From: an uncultured Alphaproteobacteria bacterium
GTDB taxonomy: Bacteria; Pseudomonadota; Alphaproteobacteria; HIMB59
Length of the DNA stretch: 64,000 nucleotides
NCBI GenBank assembly: GCA_902521795.1
Contig: CABYSX010000002.1
Coordinates: 62,001-126,000, forward strand
Reading direction: 5' to 3'
The stretch's first letter is position 1, and each line of letters begins with the position of its first letter. A program made the position numbers and the translations under genes. The notes below the pieces were generated by a model. It was given only the letters and a program-made list of their open reading frames with translations, was not told the origin of the DNA and searched no databases. Below, one piece after another: positions 44,247 to 52,272 of the stretch.

Positions 44247-45602
44247 ATGGATCTTACTCAAGGAGATATTAAGAAACAATTAATTGGCATGGCTGTTCCA
44301 GCTGGGACAGGTCTTTTGTTTTATACGCTCTATAATGTTGTCGATACTTTTTACGCAGGTCTCATAAGCACTGAGGCTATAGCAGGTTTATCAATTTCAT
44401 ATCCATTATATTTCATTTTATTAGCATTTGCTGTGGGTTTTGGACAAGGTGCAACTGCACTCGTTTCAATAGCTATAGGTAAAAAAAAGTTAAATGAAGC
44501 AATGAAAATCCATATTCAAGCACTATTGATAACTTTATTAATATCTATAGCTATGGGATTGGCAACGTATTTATTATCAAAGCCGGTATTTTTATATTTT
44601 GGAGCAGAAGGTATTTTTTTAAATAATGGTCTAAAATATATAAAGGTACTCTCAATTGGTGCCCCTATCTTTATTGTATCTTTTGTGGTCAATTCTCTTT
44701 TATACGCTCAAGGAGATACAAAAAAAAATAGAAATGCATTAATTATCAGTTTTTTTATTAATTTAATATTTAGTCCTTTTTTATCTTTAGGTTATGGACC
44801 TGTCCCTGCTTTAGGAACTCTAGGAATAGCTCTTGCAACTGTCATATCTCAGTTATTTCATTTTTTCTATTTAAGTTATTATGCAATTCGGAGCCCATTA
44901 TTTAAATATTTCAGTTACCAATATATAAGGCTAGAATTTAAATTTGTTATAAGAATTTTAAAACAATCAATTCCATCGAGCTTAAACATGTTAATGATTG
45001 CAATTGGTTTCTTCATAATGCAGAAGTTTGTTACAAGTCATGGTGCATCAGCTAGTGCAGCTTATGGTATAGCTTTAAGAATTGAGCAGATTATATTATT
45101 ACCAGCAATAGGGTTTAGTAGTGCTTTATTGAGCATGGTTGGACAAAATTTTGGTTCTAAAAATTTTGATAGAATTTTTGAAGCTTTTTTAATTTCACTT
45201 AAACTATCATTAACAATCATGATATTTGGGGCAATAATACTTATATTTGCCGGAGAGAGTATTGCTAGTTTTTTTTCAAGAGACAGCGAGGTTGTAATGA
45301 TTGCAGGTAGTTACTTATTTATGGCAGCATTTTTAGCTTTCATATATCAAATTATTGATAGATGTGACTCTGTCCTATCAGGTTTGAAAAAACCCTCAAT
45401 AAACGTTTTTTATACTTTTATTAGATTAGTCTTTTTACCTCCATTTGTAATTTATCTTTTTTCAGAGACTTTAGAGAAAGGTTTAATTGGAATTTGGTGG
45501 GCTATTTTTTTTACAAACTTATTTGGTTCTGTATTTGTATATTTTCATATGAGATATTTATTCAAAAAAAAAGCTACTCTTGCATTGAATGAGTTAACTT
45601 AG
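44247..45602 (+). CDS. MATE-family multidrug/metabolite exporter
   Basis: Twelve-helix cation-coupled exporter. LIGMAVPAGTGLLFYTLYNVVDTFYAG (split, about 12-37) is the MATE N-terminus, and SISYPLYFILLAFAVGFGQGATALVSIAIG (split) the second and third helices. A comparable half begins near residue 235 with LKQSIPSSLNMLMIAIG. 451 residues. It follows hemJ after four bases and ends tail to tail with DUF2721, overlapping by nine. The substrate is unknown; co-location with heme genes could hint at porphyrin or drug export but does not show it. Confidence 0.88.
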   Translation: MDLTQGDIKKQLIGMAVPAGTGLLFYTLYNVVDTFYAGLISTEAIAGLSISYPLYFILLAFAVGFGQGATALVSIAIGKKKLNEAMKIHIQALLITLLISIAMGLATYLLSKPVFLYFGAEGIFLNNGLKYIKVLSIGAPIFIVSFVVNSLLYAQGDTKKNRNALIISFFINLIFSPFLSLGYGPVPALGTLGIALATVISQLFHFFYLSYYAIRSPLFKYFSYQYIRLEFKFVIRILKQSIPSSLNMLMIAIGFFIMQKFVTSHGASASAAYGIALRIEQIILLPAIGFSSALLSMVGQNFGSKNFDRIFEAFLISLKLSLTIMIFGAIILIFAGESIASFFSRDSEVVMIAGSYLFMAAFLAFIYQIIDRCDSVLSGLKKPSINVFYTFIRLVFLPPFVIYLFSETLEKGLIGIWWAIFFTNLFGSVFVYFHMRYLFKKKATLALNELT

Positions 45603-46007
45603 GTCTTTTAAATCTTCTAAATGCTTACTGAGTGCTTTAGTAGATAGTTGAATTTCATAGATAAATAACATTATTGCAATTGAAAATACCAATACACCAA
45701 AACCAAAAAAGTTTAAGGCTAAGTCGTATACCTTTATATAGCTCAGAAAAATAGATAATAAATTCAACAAAAAGCTTATACCAGAAAGGGTTTGAACAGA
45801 TCTAACCAATGTAAGACGTGTTGTAAGCACTTTAATTTGATCCAGGTGATGTTGAACCACTTTACTAGTTGGTCTATTTATTATTATTGAGTCGTGAATC
45901 TTTCTTATTAGTGAAGCAAGAGAAGTGTATCTATTACCAAATGATATCATCATCAAAGGTATGGCTGGAAACAAAAGTGCTGGATAAAGTGTTGTAAAGC
46001 TAGGCAT
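45594..46007 (-). CDS. DUF2721 membrane protein
   Basis: 137-residue protein with helices at about 7-25, 70-92 and 97-122. The pattern LFPAIPLMMISFGNRYTSLASLIRKIHD then LDQIKVLTTRLTLVRSVQTLSGISFLLNL (quoted in parts) matches DUF2721, a family of small membrane proteins of unknown function. The start codon is nine bases after a structured inverted repeat, and no ribosome-binding site is evident between them. It is the only gene downstream of that element. Confidence 0.78.
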   Translation of the reverse strand: MPSFTTLYPALLFPAIPLMMISFGNRYTSLASLIRKIHDSIIINRPTSKVVQHHLDQIKVLTTRLTLVRSVQTLSGISFLLNLLSIFLSYIKVYDLALNFFGFGVLVFSIAIMLFIYEIQLSTKALSKHLEDLKDLS

Positions 46008-46016
46008 TATATTAAT

Positions 46017-46099
46017 GGAGCAGTTCGTTATAACTAGGAGGGAATAACTAAGAATCTATATCAACACGGAGTTGTTTGAAACTTTTAAAGAACTGCTCC
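46017..46099 (-). ncRNA. Candidate structured RNA leader (long inverted repeat) upstream of DUF2721
   Basis: Perfect 10-base arms GGAGCAGTTC and GAACTGCTCC enclose 63 bases. Inside are two more hairpins: GTTAT/ATAAC (46027-46031 with 46044-46048), whose loop holds AGGAGGG on the plus strand and CCCTCC on the minus strand, and CAAC/GTTG (46062-46065 with 46071-46074). The whole folds as a closed stem with two inner arms. The element ends nine bases before the DUF2721 ATG on the minus strand, so a cis-acting leader is the simplest reading. It could equally be a plus-strand small RNA. No known riboswitch class is recognised. Confidence 0.45.
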
Positions 46100-46205
46100 T
46101 ATAAAAAATATATATGATTTCTAGAAAAAAAGCCGTGTTATGATTGCATAACAACTATGCAACTAACAATCGTCTGATAGATAGCTATTTAATAAAAATT
46201 TAAAA

Positions 46206-46817
46206 TTAGATTATTTCCGAAAAAATGATCGATAAGGTTAGTATTAATAAATAAGAAATTATTATCATATTAACTAATTTCCATACTTTTTTGTTCAAGA
46301 AATATGCTCTTAGTGACTGAGCACCATATCCTAAAAAATAAAAGAAAATAAAAGATGCTAGGCTAGCACCTAGTCCAAATAAAACCTTATCAGAAATAGT
46401 TGGGAAATTTTTTGATAAATTCCCTAAAATAAAAACTGTATCTGAATAAACATGAGGATTTAAAAAAGTAAAAGCAAGAGTTTGTATAGTTATTTTTGAC
46501 TTTGATGTTTGTGAGTGAGTTTGTGAAAATTCAATATCATATTTAAATGTTTTTAATTTCAACCATATAAAATTTAAGAGAAAGAGTACTAGGCATATAG
46601 ATAAGAATAGATTGATTAGATCATTGATAAAATTTTTAATAAAATGAAATAAAAAAATCCCAAAAAAAATTAATAAAAAATCACCTAGTATGCAGATCGA
46701 TGTAACTAAAAATATATTATTTTTTTTTATACCCTGCTCTATTACAAATAAATTCTGTGCTCCTATTGCTAGTATTAGACTTAAACCTGTTGAAAAACCA
46801 AAAACAAACTCATTCAT
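46206..46817 (-). CDS. LysE-family amino-acid exporter
   Basis: Six-helix exporter of the LysE/ArgO type. FGFSTGLSLILAIGAQNLFVIEQGI (split, about 5-29) is the LysE start with the conserved GAQN. FTFLNPHVYSDTVFILG (about 117) is the Asn-Pro-His motif of the second half, as in lysine/arginine exporters. 203 residues. It is divergent from a tiny plus-strand ORF. Basic amino-acid export is likely by subfamily but not proved. Confidence 0.85.
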   Translation of the reverse strand: MNEFVFGFSTGLSLILAIGAQNLFVIEQGIKKNNIFLVTSICILGDFLLIFFGIFLFHFIKNFINDLINLFLSICLVLFLLNFIWLKLKTFKYDIEFSQTHSQTSKSKITIQTLAFTFLNPHVYSDTVFILGNLSKNFPTISDKVLFGLGASLASFIFFYFLGYGAQSLRAYFLNKKVWKLVNMIIISYLLILTLSIIFSEII

Positions 46818-46875
46818 GACAATTTTGCACAGTTTATATACTTTACACCTAAAATCTATTTAGTAAGTTTGTTTC

Positions 46876-46965
46876 ATGAAAGTATTTGTCGGAGGAATTT
46901 TTTTCGCCTTAATATTTATTTATGTAGTAACTGACGGTTTTGTTAAGATCAGTCTACCTCTGTAA
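46876..46965 (+). CDS. Possible 29-residue membrane peptide
   Basis: Too short for the ORF track. ATG at 46876 gives MKVFVGGIFFALIFIYVVTD, then GFVKISLPL and stop at 46965: one transmembrane helix (about 3-18) with a short polar tail. It fills the gap between lysE and the TAXI-like gene and overlaps the latter's 3' end by 17 bases on the opposite strand. No clear ribosome-binding site. It may be a real small membrane protein or chance. Confidence 0.35.
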   Translation: MKVFVGGIFFALIFIYVVTDGFVKISLPL

Positions 46966-47530
46966 ACCTTCTTCTTTTTCCATTACTCCACTCATCACTA
47001 AATCTAAGAGTTCCTAAATGTAATGGGATCTTTTGTTTAACAATCAAATTACTCTCTGAAAATTCAAAGAATGAATTGTGTAGATAGCGAAACTCTAACA
47101 AATGATTCATGATCCCAAAGTTAATATCTTTTATTACATTAGGATCCACATTCTGATTTGAAATGAAGACATAGTCATTATCTGCAGGAAAATTTAAAAT
47201 TGAACGAAGAGATAAGTTAGAAGGTCGTTCAAATAAATCTGATTTTTTTATAATTGCATATTGAAATTGATTTTGTTCGATTTTTTTTATGATTTCGTCA
47301 ACACTATCGTCTAGACGTGTATCGCATTCTAAAGTGTTTGACCCTCCATAACTATGGGATATTTCTAGCTCTCTGTCCAAAACTTTACATATGCTTTTAG
47401 CTAGTATGTATTCTGTACCCAGTGTAGATCGAACCATTATTGTTAAAGAGATATCTTGGGAAAGCGCATACAATAAATTTATTTTAAAAAATAATAATAT
47501 GATTAGAGAAAATATTATTTTTAAATACAT
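46949..47530 (-). CDS. Exported protein resembling a shortened TAXI-type solute receptor
   Basis: 193 residues with a clear signal peptide (about 1-23, ending NLLYALS). The mature part begins LTIMVRSTLGTEYILAKSICKVLD and contains GGSNTLECD and a segment ending FQYAIIKKSD. This parallels TAXI TRAP receptors, which read TGGxxxGTYYPxxxAICxLxN, then CxVxxTxGSxxNI and LGIAQSD. Only the first lobe is represented (TAXI proteins are about 320 residues), and no TRAP permease is nearby. The end, NGKRRRFTEVD, is very basic. Function unknown. Confidence 0.55.
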   Translation of the reverse strand: MYLKIIFSLIILLFFKINLLYALSQDISLTIMVRSTLGTEYILAKSICKVLDRELEISHSYGGSNTLECDTRLDDSVDEIIKKIEQNQFQYAIIKKSDLFERPSNLSLRSILNFPADNDYVFISNQNVDPNVIKDINFGIMNHLLEFRYLHNSFFEFSESNLIVKQKIPLHLGTLRFSDEWSNGKRRRFTEVD

Positions 47531-47576
47531 AGATTACTTTTAACACAAAACATTCTAAATTGTTAAATAGATTTAA

Positions 47577-48290
47577 ATGCCAAATTTTTCGATAATTGCA
47601 ATAATAGCATGTTTTGCTTATGCAATTGAGAGTATTTTTGGATTTGGTGGAACTATAATTTTTTTAGGACTTAGTGGATTTTTCTTTGATTTTAACTCCT
47701 TGTTAAAATTAGCTATGATTGTTGGACTATCGTCAGGTTTAGCAGTACTAATTCAATCATACAAATATGTTTCTACAAAACACCTAATCAAAATTTTAAT
47801 CTACACAATGCCCGGGGCTCTTATTGGAACATATTTTATTAATTATTTTGCATCAGATGTTTTAATAAAAATATTTGCCTTAATTTTAATTGTTTATGGG
47901 TGCTTTAACCTATTTTTTCCAGATATGAAATTTCCTCAAATTTTAAGAAAATTTTTTGTAATTTTAGGTGGTTTTATTCAAGGAATTTATACCATTGGAG
48001 GACCTTTTGTATTGATGGGTTACAAGGATAGTTTTTCTTCAAAACAAGAACTGAGATCTACAATGGCTGGATATTTTTTTATTATTAACTCCTTAAGGGC
48101 ATTATTTTTTGTTTTTCTCGGAGGAAGTTATTTAAATATTGTCAAAATATATTATCCAATTGCATTTTTAGTAATGTTGAGTGTTTGGATAGGTTATTAT
48201 GTTCACAAAAAAATACCCGAGGACCTATTTAAAAGGCTTATAATCATTGCTATCACTTTAATTGGCATATTGATTTTTTTTACAAAATGA
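47577..48290 (+). CDS. TauE/SafE-family sulfite/anion exporter
   Basis: Membrane protein with about eight helices over 237 residues. FAYAIESIFGFGGTIIFLGLSG (split, about 12-33) and GGFIQGIYTIGGPFVLMGY (about 138-156) are the two family repeats with paired glycines. It is coupled to the downstream DUF3445 gene by ATGA. TauE/SafE proteins move sulfite, sulfoacetate or related organic anions; the substrate here is unknown. Confidence 0.83.
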   Translation: MPNFSIIAIIACFAYAIESIFGFGGTIIFLGLSGFFFDFNSLLKLAMIVGLSSGLAVLIQSYKYVSTKHLIKILIYTMPGALIGTYFINYFASDVLIKIFALILIVYGCFNLFFPDMKFPQILRKFFVILGGFIQGIYTIGGPFVLMGYKDSFSSKQELRSTMAGYFFIINSLRALFFVFLGGSYLNIVKIYYPIAFLVMLSVWIGYYVHKKIPEDLFKRLIIIAITLIGILIFFTK

Positions 48291-49000
48291 TTGATTGGGA
48301 ACCATATGGACCTATTTATTCTGTAGCCCCTGGAATAAAAAGGATAAAAGATTTGCCAATTATAGAATTTGATGAGCATCAAGATAGATACTTAGATTTA
48401 AAAAAAAAATGTAAGGAAAATATTTTTTTTGATGATTATTATTCAGCAGAAATAGATAAAATTATATGCAATAAATTGAGTAATATTTTAAAAAGTGAAT
48501 ATCCCTCAAAGGTAGTTAATTTTAATAATTTTGTTGAACTTGGCTATGCTATCCAAGAAGATATAGCAATTTTTCATAGATCTAACAAACTTATTGCTTT
48601 GCATGTTTCTTTCCCTTCTGTTTGGGAGCCTAAAGAAAAAATTGGTCTTAGTTTTGCACAAATTCATCAACCTGTACCAGGTATGGAAAATTTTCTTAAA
48701 AATGAAGATAAATATGTGCAAATGATGGTTGAAGCCACAACACCTATTATTAGGTATGTTTGGGGAGAGCACTACGGATATTTTTTATGTGAACATGAAC
48801 CTCTACCAAAAAATATTAAAGTTATGCATACTGAAAGACAAACTTTCATTGGTGTTCCCGAGAGTGATATTGGTATTTTCCTTATTAGAAAAAAAGTTAT
48901 TCTTTACAAGGACACAACAACTGAATTTAAAGTTTGGTATGATAAGCAAGTTAATTCTATGTCTGAGGATCAAAGAAAATATAAGTTAAAGGAAGTCTGA
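48287..49000 (+). CDS. DUF3445 protein (heme-dependent oxidative N-demethylase-like)
   Basis: 237 residues that match the DUF3445 layout: ALHVSFPSVWEPKEKIGLSFAQIHQPVPGM (quoted in part, about 104-133) corresponds to the family's PSxWxPxEKxG and IHxPVP stretch, and HTERQTFIGVPESDIGIFLIR (about 181-201) corresponds to RxERQTLxRLPxSG. Characterised relatives oxidatively demethylate dimethylamine using heme. This copy is shorter than typical members (about 300). It overlaps the TauE-like gene by four bases. Role in methylated-amine or osmolyte use is inference. Confidence 0.6.
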   Translation: MIDWEPYGPIYSVAPGIKRIKDLPIIEFDEHQDRYLDLKKKCKENIFFDDYYSAEIDKIICNKLSNILKSEYPSKVVNFNNFVELGYAIQEDIAIFHRSNKLIALHVSFPSVWEPKEKIGLSFAQIHQPVPGMENFLKNEDKYVQMMVEATTPIIRYVWGEHYGYFLCEHEPLPKNIKVMHTERQTFIGVPESDIGIFLIRKKVILYKDTTTEFKVWYDKQVNSMSEDQRKYKLKEV

Positions 49001-49050
49001 GTCGATACTACAGATCGAAAAAATTCATATAATTGAAGTTAATCAGATTA

Positions 49051-49233
49051 TTATTCCTGATTTCCCTCAGGTGGAGCATTTGGATTTGTAAGACGCTCTA
49101 ATTCAGCTAATTCTTCTGCCTCTTTCTTAGCTTCTCTCTTAGCCTTCTTTGCGGCAAGCTTTTCTTGACGTTTTCGCTCTTTCTCCATAGCTCTTTCACC
49201 AGCTTTTGATTTATAGTCAAAATGTAATCCCAT
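49051..49233 (-). CDS. Small highly charged helical protein
   Basis: 60 residues, MGLHFDYKSKAGERAMEKER then a run of Lys/Arg/Glu/Ala (AAKKAKREAKKEAEELAELE) and a Pro/Asn-rich acidic tail. Almost certainly one long charged helix. It stands alone between the DUF3445 and dipeptidase genes, each about 50-60 bases away. The reading frame and the conserved-looking start suggest a real gene, but I do not recognise a family. A role in nucleic-acid or ribosome binding would be a guess. Confidence 0.55.
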   Translation of the reverse strand: MGLHFDYKSKAGERAMEKERKRQEKLAAKKAKREAKKEAEELAELERLTNPNAPPEGNQE

Positions 49234-49290
49234 ATTAAAATTATATCAGAATTTTTTTGATACTAAAGTTTCACCTCAATAAATTTGATC

Positions 49291-50370
49291 TTAATTTAGT
49301 ACTCTTTTTAAAAGATTTATCCAGTTTTGATGAGTGATTTTCATCATTAGTTTTTCATCAAAGTTTTGCTTCGATAATAATTCAATTAATTTCTGCATTC
49401 CTAATACACTATTAAGATCTTTTGGCATCATAGCTCCATCGAAGTCAGATCCAAAACCTACGTTGTCTTCTCCAAGATAGTCAATGAGGAATTTAAAATG
49501 ATCTACAATTATTTGTAGCTCTGTGTCAGAGACCATTTTTCCATCTCTCCTCAAAAAAGCAGGTGCAAAATTAACCCCAACCATACCCTCCGTTTCTTTG
49601 ATCGCATCTAATTGCTTATTTGTGAGATTTCTAGTATGTGGACATATCTTATGAGCATTGCTATGAGTTGCGACTAAGGGTGATGTTGAGTATTTAGCGA
49701 TATCCCAAAATCCTTTTTCATTTAAATGAGATGTATCAATTAACATTTTTAGAGAATTACAATTTTTTATTAATTCTATTCCGATATCAGTTAAACCCTC
49801 GCCAATATCAGGTGATTGTGGAAATGCGAAGGGAACACCCTCTGCAAATATAGTTGGTCTTGACCAAACTGGTCCGACAGATCTAAGGCCAGCTCGATGT
49901 AGAGTTTCAAGATTGTAAAAGTTTTTATCTATGCACTCAGCACCTTCAATGTGCATCACAACAGATAATTGATGTTTGTCCTCATTGAAAGAAGTCTCTA
50001 AATCCTCACTAGATAAGCAAATTTTAACTTTGTTGCCAGAGTTTCTCTCAATTTTAGAAAGGATTGATATTTGATTTAAAACAATAGGCAGAGCATCATT
50101 TACATCAACAGATCTTGGTAATGGTAATGAATATTCGTCTTGTTCCATATCTTTGTAATTAACTAATTTATCTGAGTCAGAAATAGCATGTTCTGGGGTT
50201 GGGACGTAAATTGCAAACAAACCTCCTTTGAAATTAGCTTGATTCATTCTAGGAAGATCTAAATGGCCCTCATTATCTCCATCTATAAAATCAAGGTGAG
50301 AGTTTGGGTTTTTCTTTAAAAATAGCCTAAATAAAACATCGTTATGACCATCAAAAATTTTATAGTCCAT
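49291..50370 (-). CDS. Peptidase M19 (membrane/renal dipeptidase family)
   Basis: Zinc amidohydrolase-fold dipeptidase that cleaves dipeptides, including D-amino-acid-containing ones. Metal ligands are visible as DGHNDVLFRL (residues 7-16, His-x-Asp), HIEGAECID (about 141, Glu), the His of LIDTSHLNEKG (about 217) and VATHSNAHKICPHTRN (about 235-250). GFGSDFDGA (about 305) has the catalytic-site Asp. 359 residues. It has no signal peptide, so it probably acts in the cytoplasm on imported peptides. Confidence 0.92.
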   Translation of the reverse strand: MDYKIFDGHNDVLFRLFLKKNPNSHLDFIDGDNEGHLDLPRMNQANFKGGLFAIYVPTPEHAISDSDKLVNYKDMEQDEYSLPLPRSVDVNDALPIVLNQISILSKIERNSGNKVKICLSSEDLETSFNEDKHQLSVVMHIEGAECIDKNFYNLETLHRAGLRSVGPVWSRPTIFAEGVPFAFPQSPDIGEGLTDIGIELIKNCNSLKMLIDTSHLNEKGFWDIAKYSTSPLVATHSNAHKICPHTRNLTNKQLDAIKETEGMVGVNFAPAFLRRDGKMVSDTELQIIVDHFKFLIDYLGEDNVGFGSDFDGAMMPKDLNSVLGMQKLIELLSKQNFDEKLMMKITHQNWINLLKRVLN

Positions 50371-50533
50371 ATAGCAAACCTATCATTATTTTTGCAATAT
50401 TGACTACATACAAATTTAAAATACTTAATGAAATTTTTTCGGTAGTCTCAAAAAAAGACATTAGCTGTCTGAATTTAGCAAAAGTAAAATATTTTTTTAG
50501 ACCTATATATATGTTTGAAAGGAAATATACAAA

Positions 50534-50713
50534 ATGAATAAAATTTTTGGATTTACAGAGCGATCTTTGAATTTCTGGTTGTCTTTTTTCAGTAAAAAAG
50601 AAGATAGTATTATTAATTTTTGCAAAGTTGAATACGGCAATGATTGGCAATGGGCTTACTCCCAATATCAAAGAAATCAATCTTTTCCTAATGACATGAA
50701 AGAGGCTGCATAA
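50534..50713 (+). CDS. Small protein of unknown function paired with DUF3563
   Basis: Not in the ORF track. ATG at 50534 gives 59 residues: an aromatic N-terminus (FGFTERSLNFWLSFFSKKED) then FCKVEYGNDWQWAYSQYQ and NQSFPNDMKEAA. A purine-rich GAAAGGAAAT lies upstream. The stop overlaps the next gene's start in a TAATG junction, so the pair is translationally coupled. Rich in Trp, Phe and Tyr for its size. Family not recognised. A minus-strand track ORF at the same place is judged a shadow. Confidence 0.65.
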   Translation: MNKIFGFTERSLNFWLSFFSKKEDSIINFCKVEYGNDWQWAYSQYQRNQSFPNDMKEAA

Positions 50714-50877
50714 TGAGTAATTTATTTAAATCTATCAGAAATATAATTATCAACGAAAAAAATGATCAAAAAACAAAATCTAACAAAGAAGAGGCCTATT
50801 TATCTCAAGCAATTGATATGATTGACCTTGAGAGAAGGCAAAAAGAGTTAGATAGAAGATTTATAAGAAAATTTTAA
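50713..50877 (+). CDS. DUF3563-like small protein
   Basis: Not in the ORF track. 54 residues from the ATG at 50713. The C-terminal part, EEAYLSQAIDMIDLERRQKE followed by LDRRF, matches the DUF3563 pattern EAYLAxAxDxxDLExRxRxLDR seen in small alpha- and betaproteobacterial proteins. The N-terminal part is basic with a weak amphipathic helix. Coupled to the upstream 59-residue gene and followed directly by a terminator hairpin. Function unknown. Confidence 0.75.
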   Translation: MSNLFKSIRNIIINEKNDQKTKSNKEEAYLSQAIDMIDLERRQKELDRRFIRKF

Positions 50878-50898
50878 AAGCCCTATTTAGGGCTTTTT
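50876..50898. terminator. Bidirectional rho-independent terminator
   Basis: AAAAGCCC and GGGCTTTT pair around the loop TATTTA, with an A-run on one side and a T-run on the other. It terminates the DUF3563 pair on the plus strand and, by symmetry, the LysE/RhtB-aap run on the minus strand. Confidence 0.8.
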
Positions 50899-50900
50899 GC

Positions 50901-51527
50901 CTAACTCAATACCCAAATTTCAATTGCAACAAATATAAAAAGACCAGCAAATATTAAATTGGTAATATTTTTAGGTCTATTGAAGTAGTTTGAAAACTTT
51001 TTAATACCAAAAAAATGGCCAATAATTGAATAATTCATGGCAGATATAAAAAAACTCCCTGTAGCAAAAATTAAAGCGATACTAAAAGTTAAATTTTCAC
51101 TAAATTGCAAAGTTGCTAAAGCGGACCAAAACGCAAAAGCTTTAGGATTAGTATAGGCAACGATTACTGCCTTTTTCATGCTGTGAAAAAAATCTCTCTC
51201 ATTTGATAATTTAATAAGTTGATTTTCAGAGCTAAAGTACTGACTACCAATTTGATATGCTAAGTAAATCATATAAAGACTTGCGAGCATTTTTAATAAA
51301 ATAAACCCCCAACCCATCAAATTAGAGATAAGAAAAGATATTCCTGAGGTAGCTAATAAGCACCAAGTAAAAGAGCCAACTGCAGTTCCAACAGCAGCAC
51401 CCCATATTTGTTTTTTCTGACCACTTATTCCAACTGACGCTACAAAAAATGTATTAGGGCCAGGTAAAAAAACAGCAAAATAAAATACAACCCAACCCGA
51501 TATTAGGGCCATTGTAATTTCATTCAT
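50901..51527 (-). CDS. LysE/RhtB-family exporter
   Basis: Six-helix exporter of the RhtB branch. WVVFYFAVFLPGPNTFFVASVG (split, about 12-33) is the family start with PGPN, and AYTNPKAFAFWSAL (about 124-137) has the second conserved NPKA motif. 208 residues. It is the gene after aapP on the same strand, three bases away, so it may be co-transcribed with the amino-acid importer. Amino-acid or amino-acid-derivative export is expected; the substrate is not known. Confidence 0.85.
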   Translation of the reverse strand: MNEITMALISGWVVFYFAVFLPGPNTFFVASVGISGQKKQIWGAAVGTAVGSFTWCLLATSGISFLISNLMGWGFILLKMLASLYMIYLAYQIGSQYFSSENQLIKLSNERDFFHSMKKAVIVAYTNPKAFAFWSALATLQFSENLTFSIALIFATGSFFISAMNYSIIGHFFGIKKFSNYFNRPKNITNLIFAGLFIFVAIEIWVLS

Positions 51528-51530
51528 TTT

Positions 51531-52271
51531 TTAATGATTAAGTATTTGACTTAAAAATAGTTTGGTACGATCACTTTTAGGATTATTAAAGAACTCATCT
51601 GGAGTCGCCTGCTCTACAATTCTTCCTTCGTCCATAAATATCATTTGATCAGCTACGGTTTTTGCAAAACCCATCTCATGTGTTACAACTAGCATTGTCA
51701 TTCCCTCTTCAGCTAGTTGAATCATGACATCTAAAACTTCCTTAATCATTTCGGGATCAAGAGCCGAGGTAGGCTCATCAAACAACATTATATCTGGGTT
51801 CATCGCAAGAGATCTCGCAATAGCCACACGCTGTTGCTGACCACCTGATAATTGCCCAGGAAACTTTTCAGCTTGTTCAGGAATTTTTACCTTTTCCAAG
51901 TATGACATGGCGATTTCTTCAGCTTCTTTTTTAGGCATTTTTTTAACCCAAATTGGAGCCAAAGAAATATTATCCAAAACTGATAAGTGAGGAAAAAGAT
52001 TAAACTGTTGAAAAACCATTCCAACGTTCTTTCTAATTAAATCAATATTTTTGAGGTCATTAGTAAGCTCAGTTCCATGAACTACAATTTTACCTTCTTG
52101 ATGTGCTTCAAGACGATTAATACAACGGATCATAGTTGATTTACCGGAGCCACTGGGACCACAAATCACAATTTTTTGACCTTTATCAACAGATAAATCA
52201 ATATCTTTGAGAACGTGAAAGTCATCATACCACTTATTGACTTTTTCTAGCTGGATTACTTGCTCTGTCAT
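51531..52271 (-). CDS. aapP: Polar/general L-amino-acid ABC transporter, ATP-binding protein AapP
   Basis: ATPase of the AapJQMP importer. Walker A is [13 protein letters not shown] (about 35-47), the Q-loop lies in [11 protein letters not shown], the signature is [16 protein letters not shown] (about 140-155), and Walker B is [15 protein letters not shown]. 246 residues, a classic GlnQ/HisP-type subunit. It follows aapM after one base. The order aapJ-aapQ-aapM-aapP is the standard operon. Confidence 0.94.
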   Translation of the reverse strand: MTEQVIQLEKVNKWYDDFHVLKDIDLSVDKGQKIVICGPSGSGKSTMIRCINRLEAHQEGKIVVHGTELTNDLKNIDLIRKNVGMVFQQFNLFPHLSVLDNISLAPIWVKKMPKKEAEEIAMSYLEKVKIPEQAEKFPGQLSGGQQQRVAIARSLAMNPDIMLFDEPTSALDPEMIKEVLDVMIQLAEEGMTMLVVTHEMGFAKTVADQMIFMDEGRIVEQATPDEFFNNPKSDRTKLFLSQILNH

Positions 52272-52272
52272 T

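Noticed and set aside
49051-49233. Reading the 60-residue charged ORF as chance low-complexity
   Set aside because: It fills its gap without overlapping neighbours and has a structured start and tail, so it was kept as a probable gene at modest confidence.
50360-50680. Minus-strand ORF of 106 residues in the track
   Set aside because: It overlaps the two convincing small plus-strand genes and the dipeptidase start; its protein is low-complexity with no family features, so it is a shadow.
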